Below, one piece after another: positions 35,467 through 42,936 of a stretch of DNA of 64,000 nucleotides. Each line of letters starts with the position of its first letter. Within the stretch, counting starts at the first letter, position 1. The DNA lies in the NCBI GenBank assembly GCA_964464595.1, contig CAYXGW010000002.1:62001-126000 (forward strand). The letters run 5' to 3'. This DNA is from JADFJB01 sp964464595 (GTDB taxonomy: Bacteria > Zhuqueibacterota > JdFR-76 > DREG01). The position numbers were made by a program, and so were the translations under genes. The notes under the pieces are model-generated. The model searched no databases, had not been told where the DNA came from, and saw only the letters and a list, made by a program, of their open reading frames with translations.

Positions 35467-36102
35467 ATGAATAATAAATTAATTGTAAAGGATTGTAGCC
35501 TATGCTCGGCCTTACACGATAAAGATGAGTTCAAAAAACCCGATCGACATTATAACTTCAAATTATTTCAAGATAAGTTTTTCACTATACTGCCAAGTAT
35601 TGGCCCATTAGAACTCGGCCACGTGATGGTTGTAAGTCAGTACCATAAGATGAACTTGGCTTCAATGGGAGTACAATTGCTCAGTAAGTATGACCGACTC
35701 ATTAATGGTATTCGAAATAAATATAGCCTTTATCATACCGACCTGCTTGAAGCTGAACATGGTCCTGTAGAAACAAATAGTGCAGGTTCTTGTATTATTC
35801 ACACTCACATTCACTTAATTCCTAACTGTGGTAAATTCGAAAATATTTTTGATGATAAGCTTGATAAAATTCTCATTACTAAAAATATTGAAGATATTGC
35901 AGAAATAACAAAACCTTATATTTTCGTCCGAGGAAGGTCACAAACAATTATTATTTATGATGCTAACGATGTCCCTTCACAATATATTAGAAGAATCATT
36001 TGCAAGAATGAAGAAAGAGAGGATTGGGATTGGGCCGTTTTTCCACATAATGACATAATTTTAGAAACTATAAATTATTGGCGTTCTCAGACTTCAAAAT
36101 GA
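35467..36102 (+). CDS. HIT-domain nucleotide-binding protein
   Basis: 211 residues. The HIT histidine triad is IIHTHIHLIP (His112, His114, His116), and CSLC (10-13) with His52 and His98 resembles the zinc site of several HIT/GalT relatives. The HIT domain occupies about 8-125; the C-terminal 85 residues are less conserved and end in WDWAVFPHNDIILETINYW. HIT enzymes hydrolyse or transfer nucleotidyl groups (Ap4A, AMP-lysine, GDP-sugars). AGGAAG precedes the ATG. It is the first gene of a four-gene operon and overlaps the next by 4 bp. The substrate is unknown. Confidence 0.8.
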   Translation: MNNKLIVKDCSLCSALHDKDEFKKPDRHYNFKLFQDKFFTILPSIGPLELGHVMVVSQYHKMNLASMGVQLLSKYDRLINGIRNKYSLYHTDLLEAEHGPVETNSAGSCIIHTHIHLIPNCGKFENIFDDKLDKILITKNIEDIAEITKPYIFVRGRSQTIIIYDANDVPSQYIRRIICKNEEREDWDWAVFPHNDIILETINYWRSQTSK

Positions 36103-37145
36103 CTTCAAAATTTGATCCAGATTCTATTCACAATTGGGTGTCTTCTCTTTTTGCGAATTCGAAACAAGATTCATGTATAATTGCGAGTATCAACGATGAT
36201 GATTGTGCAGTTATACGATTATTCAACAATTACATTATTGTCACAACCGACTATCTTAATGCTAGACCTATCGCCATTGAACTAGGGGTAGGAGGCTTTT
36301 GGGATTTGGGCAGACTAGTAGTTGCTTCTAACTTATCAGACCTTTGTGGAAGTGGTGCAAAGCCATTTGCGTTACTAACTTCAATAATGATGAAAAGAAC
36401 TAGAAATCGTATGGATTTTGAACAGTTAATGAAAGGAGTCAAATTTGAATTAGAAAAATATGATGTGCCTTTGATTGGGGGCGATACCAAGTTAGGCGAT
36501 TCAACTGCAATTCTTGGTGTAGGTATTGGTATTGCTTCAGATATATCAAACCTTTTTTTAAGAAACAGCGCACAAGCCAAAGACATTTTGTGGTGTTCAG
36601 GTTATTTAGGCTCAATGAGTGCGGCAGTATTGGCAATGAATAGCAACAGAATTTCAAAAGGGTTGAAAAGTTGGGCAAAGAATGTGATTATTGAACCCCG
36701 AATCCCAATAAACCTTTCCCAACAGATATCAGCTTCAGGGTTTGCCAACGGAGGAACTGACGTAAGTGATGGCCTTGGGAATGATCTATTAAGGTTATGT
36801 GAGGCAAGTAAAGTCGGAGTTATAATCAACGCTGACCAAATCCCAATTGAACCAGAAGCGATTGAGATTGCCAAAAAGTTAAATCTAAAACCATGGTTCT
36901 TAGCGTTTGGATTAGGTGGAGATTTCCAATTTATTGTGAGTACGAAAAATGACAGAAAATACTATAATAAGATAATACAAATGGGCTTTCACCAAATTGG
37001 TGAACTTACTTATAAGCCTGATTGTTTAGTTAAACTCACAGACAATACATTATTAAAGATGCCAACAATTGGACATCGAGACGCTAGAAACCTAAGTTTT
37101 TCTAATGAACTAATGGAAATATTAAGCACAATACAAACGAATTAG
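36099..37145 (+). CDS. ThiL/PurM-like ATP-dependent kinase or synthetase
   Basis: 348 residues from the ATG at 36099, which forms an ATGA overlap with the HIT stop; a TTG at 36078 was rejected. The AIR-synthase superfamily layout is clear: DDDCAVI (33-39), VTTDYL (48-53), VASNLSDLCGSGAKPFALL (75-93), GGDTKLGDS (127-135) and TDVSDGLGNDL (220-230). This is most like ThiL (thiamine-phosphate kinase) with its metal-binding aspartates, but no thiamine genes are near, and the neighbours suggest another phosphorylated small substrate. Other members (PurM, SelD, HypE) activate oxygen or selenium with ATP. Confidence 0.78.
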   Translation: MTSKFDPDSIHNWVSSLFANSKQDSCIIASINDDDCAVIRLFNNYIIVTTDYLNARPIAIELGVGGFWDLGRLVVASNLSDLCGSGAKPFALLTSIMMKRTRNRMDFEQLMKGVKFELEKYDVPLIGGDTKLGDSTAILGVGIGIASDISNLFLRNSAQAKDILWCSGYLGSMSAAVLAMNSNRISKGLKSWAKNVIIEPRIPINLSQQISASGFANGGTDVSDGLGNDLLRLCEASKVGVIINADQIPIEPEAIEIAKKLNLKPWFLAFGLGGDFQFIVSTKNDRKYYNKIIQMGFHQIGELTYKPDCLVKLTDNTLLKMPTIGHRDARNLSFSNELMEILSTIQTN

Positions 37146-37147
37146 GA

Positions 37148-38392
37148 ATGGTTACAATAGACCAAATTTCAAATGCTCAAGCGCGAATTATTGAGCTAAT
37201 AAATGTTCAGTGTTCCCAGGGTGCACAATTAGACTCACTTCCTGACGGCACGTCTGCTTGTGGCCAATTCTTTGGAGATAAAGCTGAAAAACTTAAACAA
37301 AGAGGAATATATGGGACATCAGCGGCAATTAGGTTGCTAACATATCGCGAGGACGATCTATCGTATAACTTGGTGCGTAAATTAATATCCTATCTACAAA
37401 TTCGGTTTAAATCTGAATTAAGAGATTCAAAACATAAAGAACTGACTAAAATTACTCACGATGGCGAAAGCGATGAACACAATGTCATTAAATTATCTGA
37501 AATATTGTTCTCTCTCTCGTTTGTAAAACCGGCTATTTGCAATACTGAGGAGTTCAAAACTAATCTATCCAAACGTTTGCTTGCTGGAATGATTGATAAC
37601 CGCGGGTGGGCACATTTTTCGGATTCACCGAATTCAAGAATAGAACTTTTACCCACAGCATACGCCGTTCAAGCTCTTATGGCTAATGGCTATCGACTAA
37701 AATTAGACAAAGCTTTGAAGTATTTGGAGGAGAGATTAAAGCAGATCTTTCTAGAAAGTTTTTCGAGTGAACAAACAGATATTTCTATCTATATTTTCTG
37801 TCTTTATGTGTTAGTTTTTTTAGAAGATGAGCTTGATAACCATAAAAGGGATTTATATTTGAAAGAACTCAAACCTTTGTGGAGAATCTTAGAGCCTCTA
37901 TTTAATTTCGATCTAGAACAGAATATCGAATATTGGTATGCAAACGACAATTTTTATGTAAGAGTACCTTGGCAGATATACTTCATTGCAATATCATATC
38001 AATTGGCTCCTTTGAAGATATTTGGCTCCTCGGTAGTTCAAAGAAGATTGCAATCTATTTTAAATGATGTTTTAAACGATGGTTTTAAGTATCCTCATTC
38101 TGGAATTATGTTGTCAACTAGAACGAACGCAATTTTGTTCGATATTTTGGGAATTATTAAAAAAAGTTATAACCGATCTATCGGATTTGTTATCTATAAT
38201 TTATTTGATCGAGCCAGAAATCTCCTTAGCAGGCCTAGTTTTACATATGCTGGATACTTAGCTTCGGTGATTTTGGCTAGTATTTCTATTTATCAATGGT
38301 TAGCAAAATCCGCTTCATTAGGTGACCTAGCTCCCGAGTTTCTTGGTGCAATATTAATTGCACTATTCTCTTCTAGGAAAGCACGTAAATAA
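37148..38392 (+). CDS. Alpha/alpha-toroid-like protein with C-terminal membrane anchor, function unknown
   Basis: 414 residues, 2 bp after the ThiL-like gene. Segments such as GIYGTSAAIRLLTYR (53-67) and NRGWAHFSDSPNSR followed by LLPTAYAVQALMANGY recall the helix pairs of prenyltransferase/terpene-cyclase toroids. The DxDD and QW signatures of cyclases are not evident, so catalysis is not supported. Two hydrophobic segments close the protein (FTYAGYLASVILASISIY and LAPEFLGAILIALFSS), so it is probably tethered to the inner membrane with the toroid in the cytosol. I do not recognise a named family. The ribosome-binding site is weak, so coupling to the upstream gene is likely. Confidence 0.55.
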   Translation: MVTIDQISNAQARIIELINVQCSQGAQLDSLPDGTSACGQFFGDKAEKLKQRGIYGTSAAIRLLTYREDDLSYNLVRKLISYLQIRFKSELRDSKHKELTKITHDGESDEHNVIKLSEILFSLSFVKPAICNTEEFKTNLSKRLLAGMIDNRGWAHFSDSPNSRIELLPTAYAVQALMANGYRLKLDKALKYLEERLKQIFLESFSSEQTDISIYIFCLYVLVFLEDELDNHKRDLYLKELKPLWRILEPLFNFDLEQNIEYWYANDNFYVRVPWQIYFIAISYQLAPLKIFGSSVVQRRLQSILNDVLNDGFKYPHSGIMLSTRTNAILFDILGIIKKSYNRSIGFVIYNLFDRARNLLSRPSFTYAGYLASVILASISIYQWLAKSASLGDLAPEFLGAILIALFSSRKARK

Positions 38393-38400
38393 GGCTGTTT

Positions 38401-40854
38401 ATGGAATTTAAGGACATACTTTATGGCAGGATTATAATTCCAGACTGGATGTTACCATTCTTAAGAATCCCTGAATTCGTGCGTCTCAGGGGTGTTAGAC
38501 TTTCTAATGTCGATTCTATTCAGTACAAGGATTTCAACGGCCCAACTCGTTGGGATCATAGCATTGCAGTAGCAGCATTAGCATTGCGGTGCGCAGAAAA
38601 GCGTGGTCTTTCAAGAAAACAAAAAATAGAACTTTCATTGGCAGCGCTTCTTCATGATATTGCTTCACCACCATTTGCACATTCTATCGAATACGTCGTT
38701 GAAAACTACAACCATGAATTGGAGGCTCAAAAGATTCTGAGTGCGATAACATCAAAGGACTCAGAACCTAATATTCCTATCTTCGCTTCTCAGGTGCCGC
38801 AATTCTTTAAGTCTTGCGAAAAGCTCTCTATTGATACTGGGATTAATATTGATCCAATACAAGTTGCAAAGCTGATTGTGGGGGATTCTGACTTGGGTTT
38901 TCTTATCAACGGCAGCCTTGATTTAGACAACGCGGACAATGTGACAAGAGCATGCCTTTTTCTGGGAATCGAAGTGGATAAAAACGTTCCCCTGCAACTT
39001 GCTGATTGGCTTGCCCAACAGAAACATGTTCCAATTGAATTGGAAATGGTAAAAAATGAGGCCGTTAGAAAGTGGTTTGGTTATCGAAAAAAATTATATC
39101 TTGAGTTCTATAACGCGTCAGATGATGAGCTTGGAAGAGAGGCGTTCTTACAACATCTAGTCCGTAAAGCCCGTTTGGCAGGCTTATCTAGGCAAGCTAT
39201 AATCTGGAAAACAGATGAATCACTTTTATTCGCGATTGAGAACCTACAAGAAGAAACCACAAACAACACCAAGTCCACTCTCAAACATTTGGTTCAAAGG
39301 TATCGTTTACTCGAACAAACTTTCAAAATTAGCCAAATTGAAATAACCGATGAAGATCAACTTCGTATACTTCAAACACCTCAAGCTTCAAATTGGATAG
39401 AACAACAACTATCTACTAATTCCTTTGAACCCTTTGTTTTAGTTAAATCTTTAAGACATGCAACCGATGAGCAAACCGCATCGGATTTGTTTCCAGTTAG
39501 TCCAGGTGTTTTGATTGTGTTTAAATTAACTGACAGCTTAAGATACAAGCAACTTCCAGATTGGTTGCAAGAAGGAATTCCTCAAAGTACAGTTGGGAAG
39601 AGTTTACGGAAATATTTCACAAATGAAATAAGAAAAATAATCCCAAAGTGGGTCAACTGCAAACCGTGGATTGATACGAGCGCTGAAAGAAAGGATAATG
39701 TTCTTGAAAACCTCTCTAGTTTTGGGAACTGGAGTTTCCATTTGTCGAGAAATGAAAGTATTCACGCATATCCAAGCACATTTGTACATACAATTCCTGC
39801 AAGTTTTATAAGTGCATTAGGTCTTCGAGGAGAACTCATTTTGGATCCTTTCGGAGGAACCGGCCAAACTGCAGTCGAAGCAATAAAATCCGGGTGCGAA
39901 GTTATATCATCAGATTCAAACAGAATTGCAGCCTTGATTGCAAAAACTAAACTCTCTTACCTTAATTCAGTGAACCGTAAAAAACTTCGAAAAATATCAT
40001 TGGATGATATCGAGCGCATCGAATGTTTTAAAAAACCAAATTTTCACTTGATAGATAAATGGCATCACAAAGATACCTTTGAAGAATTATGCCGGATTCG
40101 GGCATTTATAGAAATTCAACAAAACGTACTCTTGAAACAATTCTTAAAAACGAGCTTTTCATCAATCTTGACCTCAACCACAGCAAGGCGAGGTGAGGAG
40201 TCTAGTTATTTTGCTGATAATACTCCGTTAGCAACAAATGTGGATTCTCCACCATATCATAATGCCATTAGGTTTTTCATTGATAGAATTAATAGAAACC
40301 TTAATGTTTTAGAAAGATTTTACTCATTTATCGAGAGAAACGGAAAGAACCCCGCAGATGAATTAAAACGTGCAAAAGTATTCAATTTTGATGCGAGACA
40401 TTTGAAAGCGAAAGAGCTTAAGATAGAGGAAAAATCTATTGCCGGAATAATAACATCCCCTCCTTACTTGTGTATGTCCGATTATACGCTTGGATTACGA
40501 TTGTCATATTATTGGCTCGAACCTGAATGTTTACAAAAGGATTTCGAAAGAGAAATTGCAGCAAGAAGGCAACGTTTCCGACCAGAGGAGGCATTGGATA
40601 ATTATCTAAAAGATTTAGATACTTTTGCGTCAAATGTAACTAAACTTCTGAAATTGGGTGGTTTTCTGGCAATTGTTTTAGCTTCCCCAGAGGCGAGAGC
40701 ATTCAAGAAACAAGACATAATTCAAGCAGTCGACGACATATTCTCTAGACATTCTTTGAATAGCTTGTGGTCTCAATGGCGACCAATAAGTTGGCATCGC
40801 AAAGGTTATCAAAGATTAAAGGAAGAAAGACTTACAGTTTACACTTTAGAGTAA
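38401..40854 (+). CDS. HD phosphohydrolase fused to a DNA methyltransferase-like domain
   Basis: 817 residues, 8 bp after the toroid gene, with AAGG 7 bases before the ATG. Residues 1-200 are a dGTPase/SAMHD1-type HD domain: RLRGVRLSNVDSIQY, His53 in RWDHSIAVAALAL, His85-Asp86 in AALLHDIASPPFAHS, and Asp180 in LDLDNADNVTRA. Residues about 200-440 match nothing I know. Residues 440-817 look like an N4/N6 DNA methyltransferase with motif I DPFGGTGQT (482-490) before motif IV TSPPY (685-689); a second SPPY lies at 616-619. The motif order I then IV is that of alpha/gamma-type enzymes. The HD metal residues and the SAM-binding motif are intact, so both halves could be active. Confidence 0.78.
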   Translation: MEFKDILYGRIIIPDWMLPFLRIPEFVRLRGVRLSNVDSIQYKDFNGPTRWDHSIAVAALALRCAEKRGLSRKQKIELSLAALLHDIASPPFAHSIEYVVENYNHELEAQKILSAITSKDSEPNIPIFASQVPQFFKSCEKLSIDTGINIDPIQVAKLIVGDSDLGFLINGSLDLDNADNVTRACLFLGIEVDKNVPLQLADWLAQQKHVPIELEMVKNEAVRKWFGYRKKLYLEFYNASDDELGREAFLQHLVRKARLAGLSRQAIIWKTDESLLFAIENLQEETTNNTKSTLKHLVQRYRLLEQTFKISQIEITDEDQLRILQTPQASNWIEQQLSTNSFEPFVLVKSLRHATDEQTASDLFPVSPGVLIVFKLTDSLRYKQLPDWLQEGIPQSTVGKSLRKYFTNEIRKIIPKWVNCKPWIDTSAERKDNVLENLSSFGNWSFHLSRNESIHAYPSTFVHTIPASFISALGLRGELILDPFGGTGQTAVEAIKSGCEVISSDSNRIAALIAKTKLSYLNSVNRKKLRKISLDDIERIECFKKPNFHLIDKWHHKDTFEELCRIRAFIEIQQNVLLKQFLKTSFSSILTSTTARRGEESSYFADNTPLATNVDSPPYHNAIRFFIDRINRNLNVLERFYSFIERNGKNPADELKRAKVFNFDARHLKAKELKIEEKSIAGIITSPPYLCMSDYTLGLRLSYYWLEPECLQKDFEREIAARRQRFRPEEALDNYLKDLDTFASNVTKLLKLGGFLAIVLASPEARAFKKQDIIQAVDDIFSRHSLNSLWSQWRPISWHRKGYQRLKEERLTVYTLE

Positions 40855-40923
40855 GTTACAATGTGGTACAGAATGTTCAGCCAAAATAGCCGAACAATTG
40901 AGGTGCTTTCACTTTATTTCGAG

Positions 40924-40955
40924 TATTCAATTCAAGAGCAAGTACACACTCGTGA
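40924..40955. repeat. Direct repeat, right copy, flanking the HIT/HD-methylase operon
   Basis: 28 of 32 bases match 35106-35137. It starts about 67 bp after the methyltransferase stop. On the minus strand it lies in an open fragment reading about HECVLALELNTRN, similar to the fragment around the left copy (HESVLTLELN), so the repeats may be remnants of a duplicated small gene rather than att sites. Confidence 0.6.
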
Positions 40956-41121
40956 ATGTTCTTGCCACATAACAAGCCATACTATACATTTAGGAGCAAT
41001 CAAAACCAGAGGCTACAGATCTGTTTTTATACGATTTCTAAATTATCGGCTACCTCTGCGCCGAATATTTCAGGTTAAGGTACTAAAAAAACATTCTTAT
41101 CAAATAGTATGGAGGTAAAAA

Positions 41122-41496
41122 GTGAAAGTTTTGGGAATTCGATTTTGTACGGTTTCAAAAGAAGGGAAAGAACTGTCTGATTTCTTGAAGGATGGTTTGG
41201 GTCTGCCAACATTATTCGGCGATGGTACGGATAGCGAGTCTGAGTCAAAAGAATTCCGTGGCAATGTATTTCCAGCCGGCACAAGCTGGATTGAGGTCTG
41301 GCCCGAGGGGCCGGAAATGCCGGAGGGTATTATGCTGCAGATCGTGGTGGACAATGCTGATAAATGGGCCGAGCAAGCCAAAGCCAACGGACTTACCCCC
41401 TACGGCCCCACGGATGCTCACGGCGAGCGCATCTACTACTTGCAAGCGCCGACTGGTTTGGCCATAAGCTTTCAGTCCAAATTGACGCAGGAATAA
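41122..41496 (+). CDS. VOC/glyoxalase-family protein
   Basis: 124 residues from a GTG preceded by GGAGG. One VOC half-barrel pair: VLGIRFCTVSKEGKELSDFL at the start, FPAGTSWIEVWPEG in the middle, and GERIYYLQAPTGLAISFQ at the end. Such proteins bind a metal and act on small oxygenated substrates or as resistance proteins, but the particular reaction cannot be inferred. GC content is visibly higher than in the operon upstream. There are 125 bp of intergenic sequence before the NHL gene start region. Confidence 0.78.
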   Translation: MKVLGIRFCTVSKEGKELSDFLKDGLGLPTLFGDGTDSESESKEFRGNVFPAGTSWIEVWPEGPEMPEGIMLQIVVDNADKWAEQAKANGLTPYGPTDAHGERIYYLQAPTGLAISFQSKLTQE

Positions 41497-41536
41497 TATT
41501 TGGTCGTGTTTTTTTCAATCTAACAAATAATTTTGC

Positions 41537-41565
41537 TTGACTAAAGCAAATCAATAAGGTATCTT
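41537..41565 (+). promoter_or_regulatory. Predicted promoter of the NHL-repeat gene
   Basis: TTGACT (41537-41542), a 17-bp spacer and TATCTT (41560-41565), about 65 bp upstream of the ATG at 41631. Five of six and four of six consensus matches. Confidence 0.5.
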
Positions 41566-41630
41566 GCGCGTAAAGTTTGACAAAATTTCCACAGAATTTT
41601 TATATCAACCCATCATTAAAGGTGAGCGTC

Positions 41631-42617
41631 ATGGCACTCAAAGCCGCTTTAATAATTGTTTCATTTTTCGCTTTTCCATATGAATCAATTGCCCAAACCA
41701 ATCCCTATAACATTGTTGAGAACTGGGCCAAGCTCCCCCTGGGCAGACCCTGGGGAGCGACGAGCGCGGTGTATCCTGCCAGTAACGGCAATTTATGGGT
41801 AGCCGAGCGATGCGGACAAAACAGCTGTATCGGAAAAGAGGATGTCCCTCCCATCCTCCTGTTCGATCCTGCCGGGAAACTGCTGAAAAGCTTTGGCGCA
41901 GGATTGTTGGTCTGGCCGCATGGGATTAATGTGGATAAAGACGGTAATGTCTGGATAGCCGATGCCCGGGGAGAAGACGGAAAAGGCCACCAGGTTTTGA
42001 AGTTTAGCCCGGATGGAGAGCTGTTGATGTCACTAGGCAAAGCCGGAGTCGCCGGCGAAGACCGGGATACTTTCAATGCGCCATCTGATGTTTTGGTTGC
42101 TCCCAATGGCGACATTTTTGTTGCAGACGGCCACTGGGTCGATGGCAATAATCGCATTGTGAAGTTTTCCGGCGAGGGGAAATTCATTATGGCATGGGGA
42201 AAAACCGGATACGGTCCCGGTGAGTTTCGCGACCCCCACGCGCTCGCAATGGATTCCCAGGGCCGCCTGTTCGTCGGTGACCGGGCAAACAGCCGGATCC
42301 AACTCTTCGACCAGGAAGGAAACTACATTACTACCTGGACGCAATTTGGCCGGCCGAGTGGAATTTTTATTACCAAAGATGATGTCATTTACGTGGCTGA
42401 TTCAGAATCAAATACGCGACGAAATCCCGGCTGGAAAAGGGGCATCCGGATCGGCAGCGCCAAAAGCGGCTGGGTTACGGCTTTCATTCCTGATCCTGAA
42501 CCGGACCAGGATAATTCCGGCACCAGCGGAGCCGAAGGCATTGCAGCTGATTCAAAAGGTAACTTGTACGGAGCAGAAGTCGGTCCACGGAAGTTGACTA
42601 AATATGTGAAGAAATAG
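41631..42617 (+). CDS. Exported NHL-repeat beta-propeller protein
   Basis: 328 residues from the ATG at 41631 (AAGGTGAG before it); a TTG at 41577 would lie over the transcription start region. A signal peptide ends near residue 22 (ESIAQ-TNP). Six or so NHL blades follow, with phrases such as WPHGINVDKDGNVWIADARG, FNAPSDVLVAPNGDIFVADG and FRDPHALAMDSQGRLFVGDR. This resembles the peptidyl-alpha-hydroxyglycine lyase-like propeller, but that activity is not supported by clear catalytic residues. It is periplasmic or secreted. Higher GC than its neighbours suggests a different history. Confidence 0.82.
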   Translation: MALKAALIIVSFFAFPYESIAQTNPYNIVENWAKLPLGRPWGATSAVYPASNGNLWVAERCGQNSCIGKEDVPPILLFDPAGKLLKSFGAGLLVWPHGINVDKDGNVWIADARGEDGKGHQVLKFSPDGELLMSLGKAGVAGEDRDTFNAPSDVLVAPNGDIFVADGHWVDGNNRIVKFSGEGKFIMAWGKTGYGPGEFRDPHALAMDSQGRLFVGDRANSRIQLFDQEGNYITTWTQFGRPSGIFITKDDVIYVADSESNTRRNPGWKRGIRIGSAKSGWVTAFIPDPEPDQDNSGTSGAEGIAADSKGNLYGAEVGPRKLTKYVKK

Positions 42618-42936
42618 CCACGGTTTTTTGCTGACATCCACAAGTTCTGGACAGCCAAGGGGAACCCATAAGAAAATTCAATCGATGATTTTTTTGATTA
42701 AGGGAAATATTATCATTATACTTTGGGTTGACAAAAAAGACCTGAACCACATTGCATTAAAGGATGGCTAAAGTGAGTTCGACATAACACGGCTATAAGC
42801 AAAATATTAATATATAATAAGCCTTCGACTCCGCTCAGGCTGCTAAATTAAGCCATGGTGAGCGGAGTCGAACCATGAATGTCCATTATATCGAACTCAG
42901 CTTAACAAAACACTTTTTGATTGCGTAGATTACAAA
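42618..42936. other. Intergenic region carrying a palindromic element
   Basis: 319 bp between the NHL gene and the Gfo/Idh gene. Apart from the nested palindrome at 42774-42899, it holds a TTGACA at 42729-42734 with only a weak -10 partner. No ORF is supported, and the Gfo/Idh start has no clear ribosome-binding site. Confidence 0.5.
42774..42899. repeat. Nested inverted-repeat (MITE/REP-like) element
   Basis: Outer arms TGAGTTCGACATAA (42774-42787) and TTATATCGAACTCA (42886-42899) are reverse complements with one mismatch. Inner arms TTCGACTCCGCTCA (42824-42837) and TGAGCGGAGTCGAA (42859-42872) are a perfect 14-bp inverted repeat; a further GGCT/AGCC pair lies inside. The total is 126 bp. 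The inner arm type (TTCGACTCCGCTCA) is a common dispersed palindrome in bacterial genomes. Confidence 0.7.

Noticed and set aside
40861..41118. 85-codon plus-strand open frame after the HD-methyltransferase gene
   Set aside because: No ribosome-binding site, low-quality composition with many Tyr, Ser, Arg and no recognisable motif; overlaps the direct repeat. More likely non-coding or decayed sequence.
42824..42872. tRNA-like T-arm (GAGTCGAACC)
   Set aside because: No acceptor or anticodon arm; the whole is explained by the inverted repeat.
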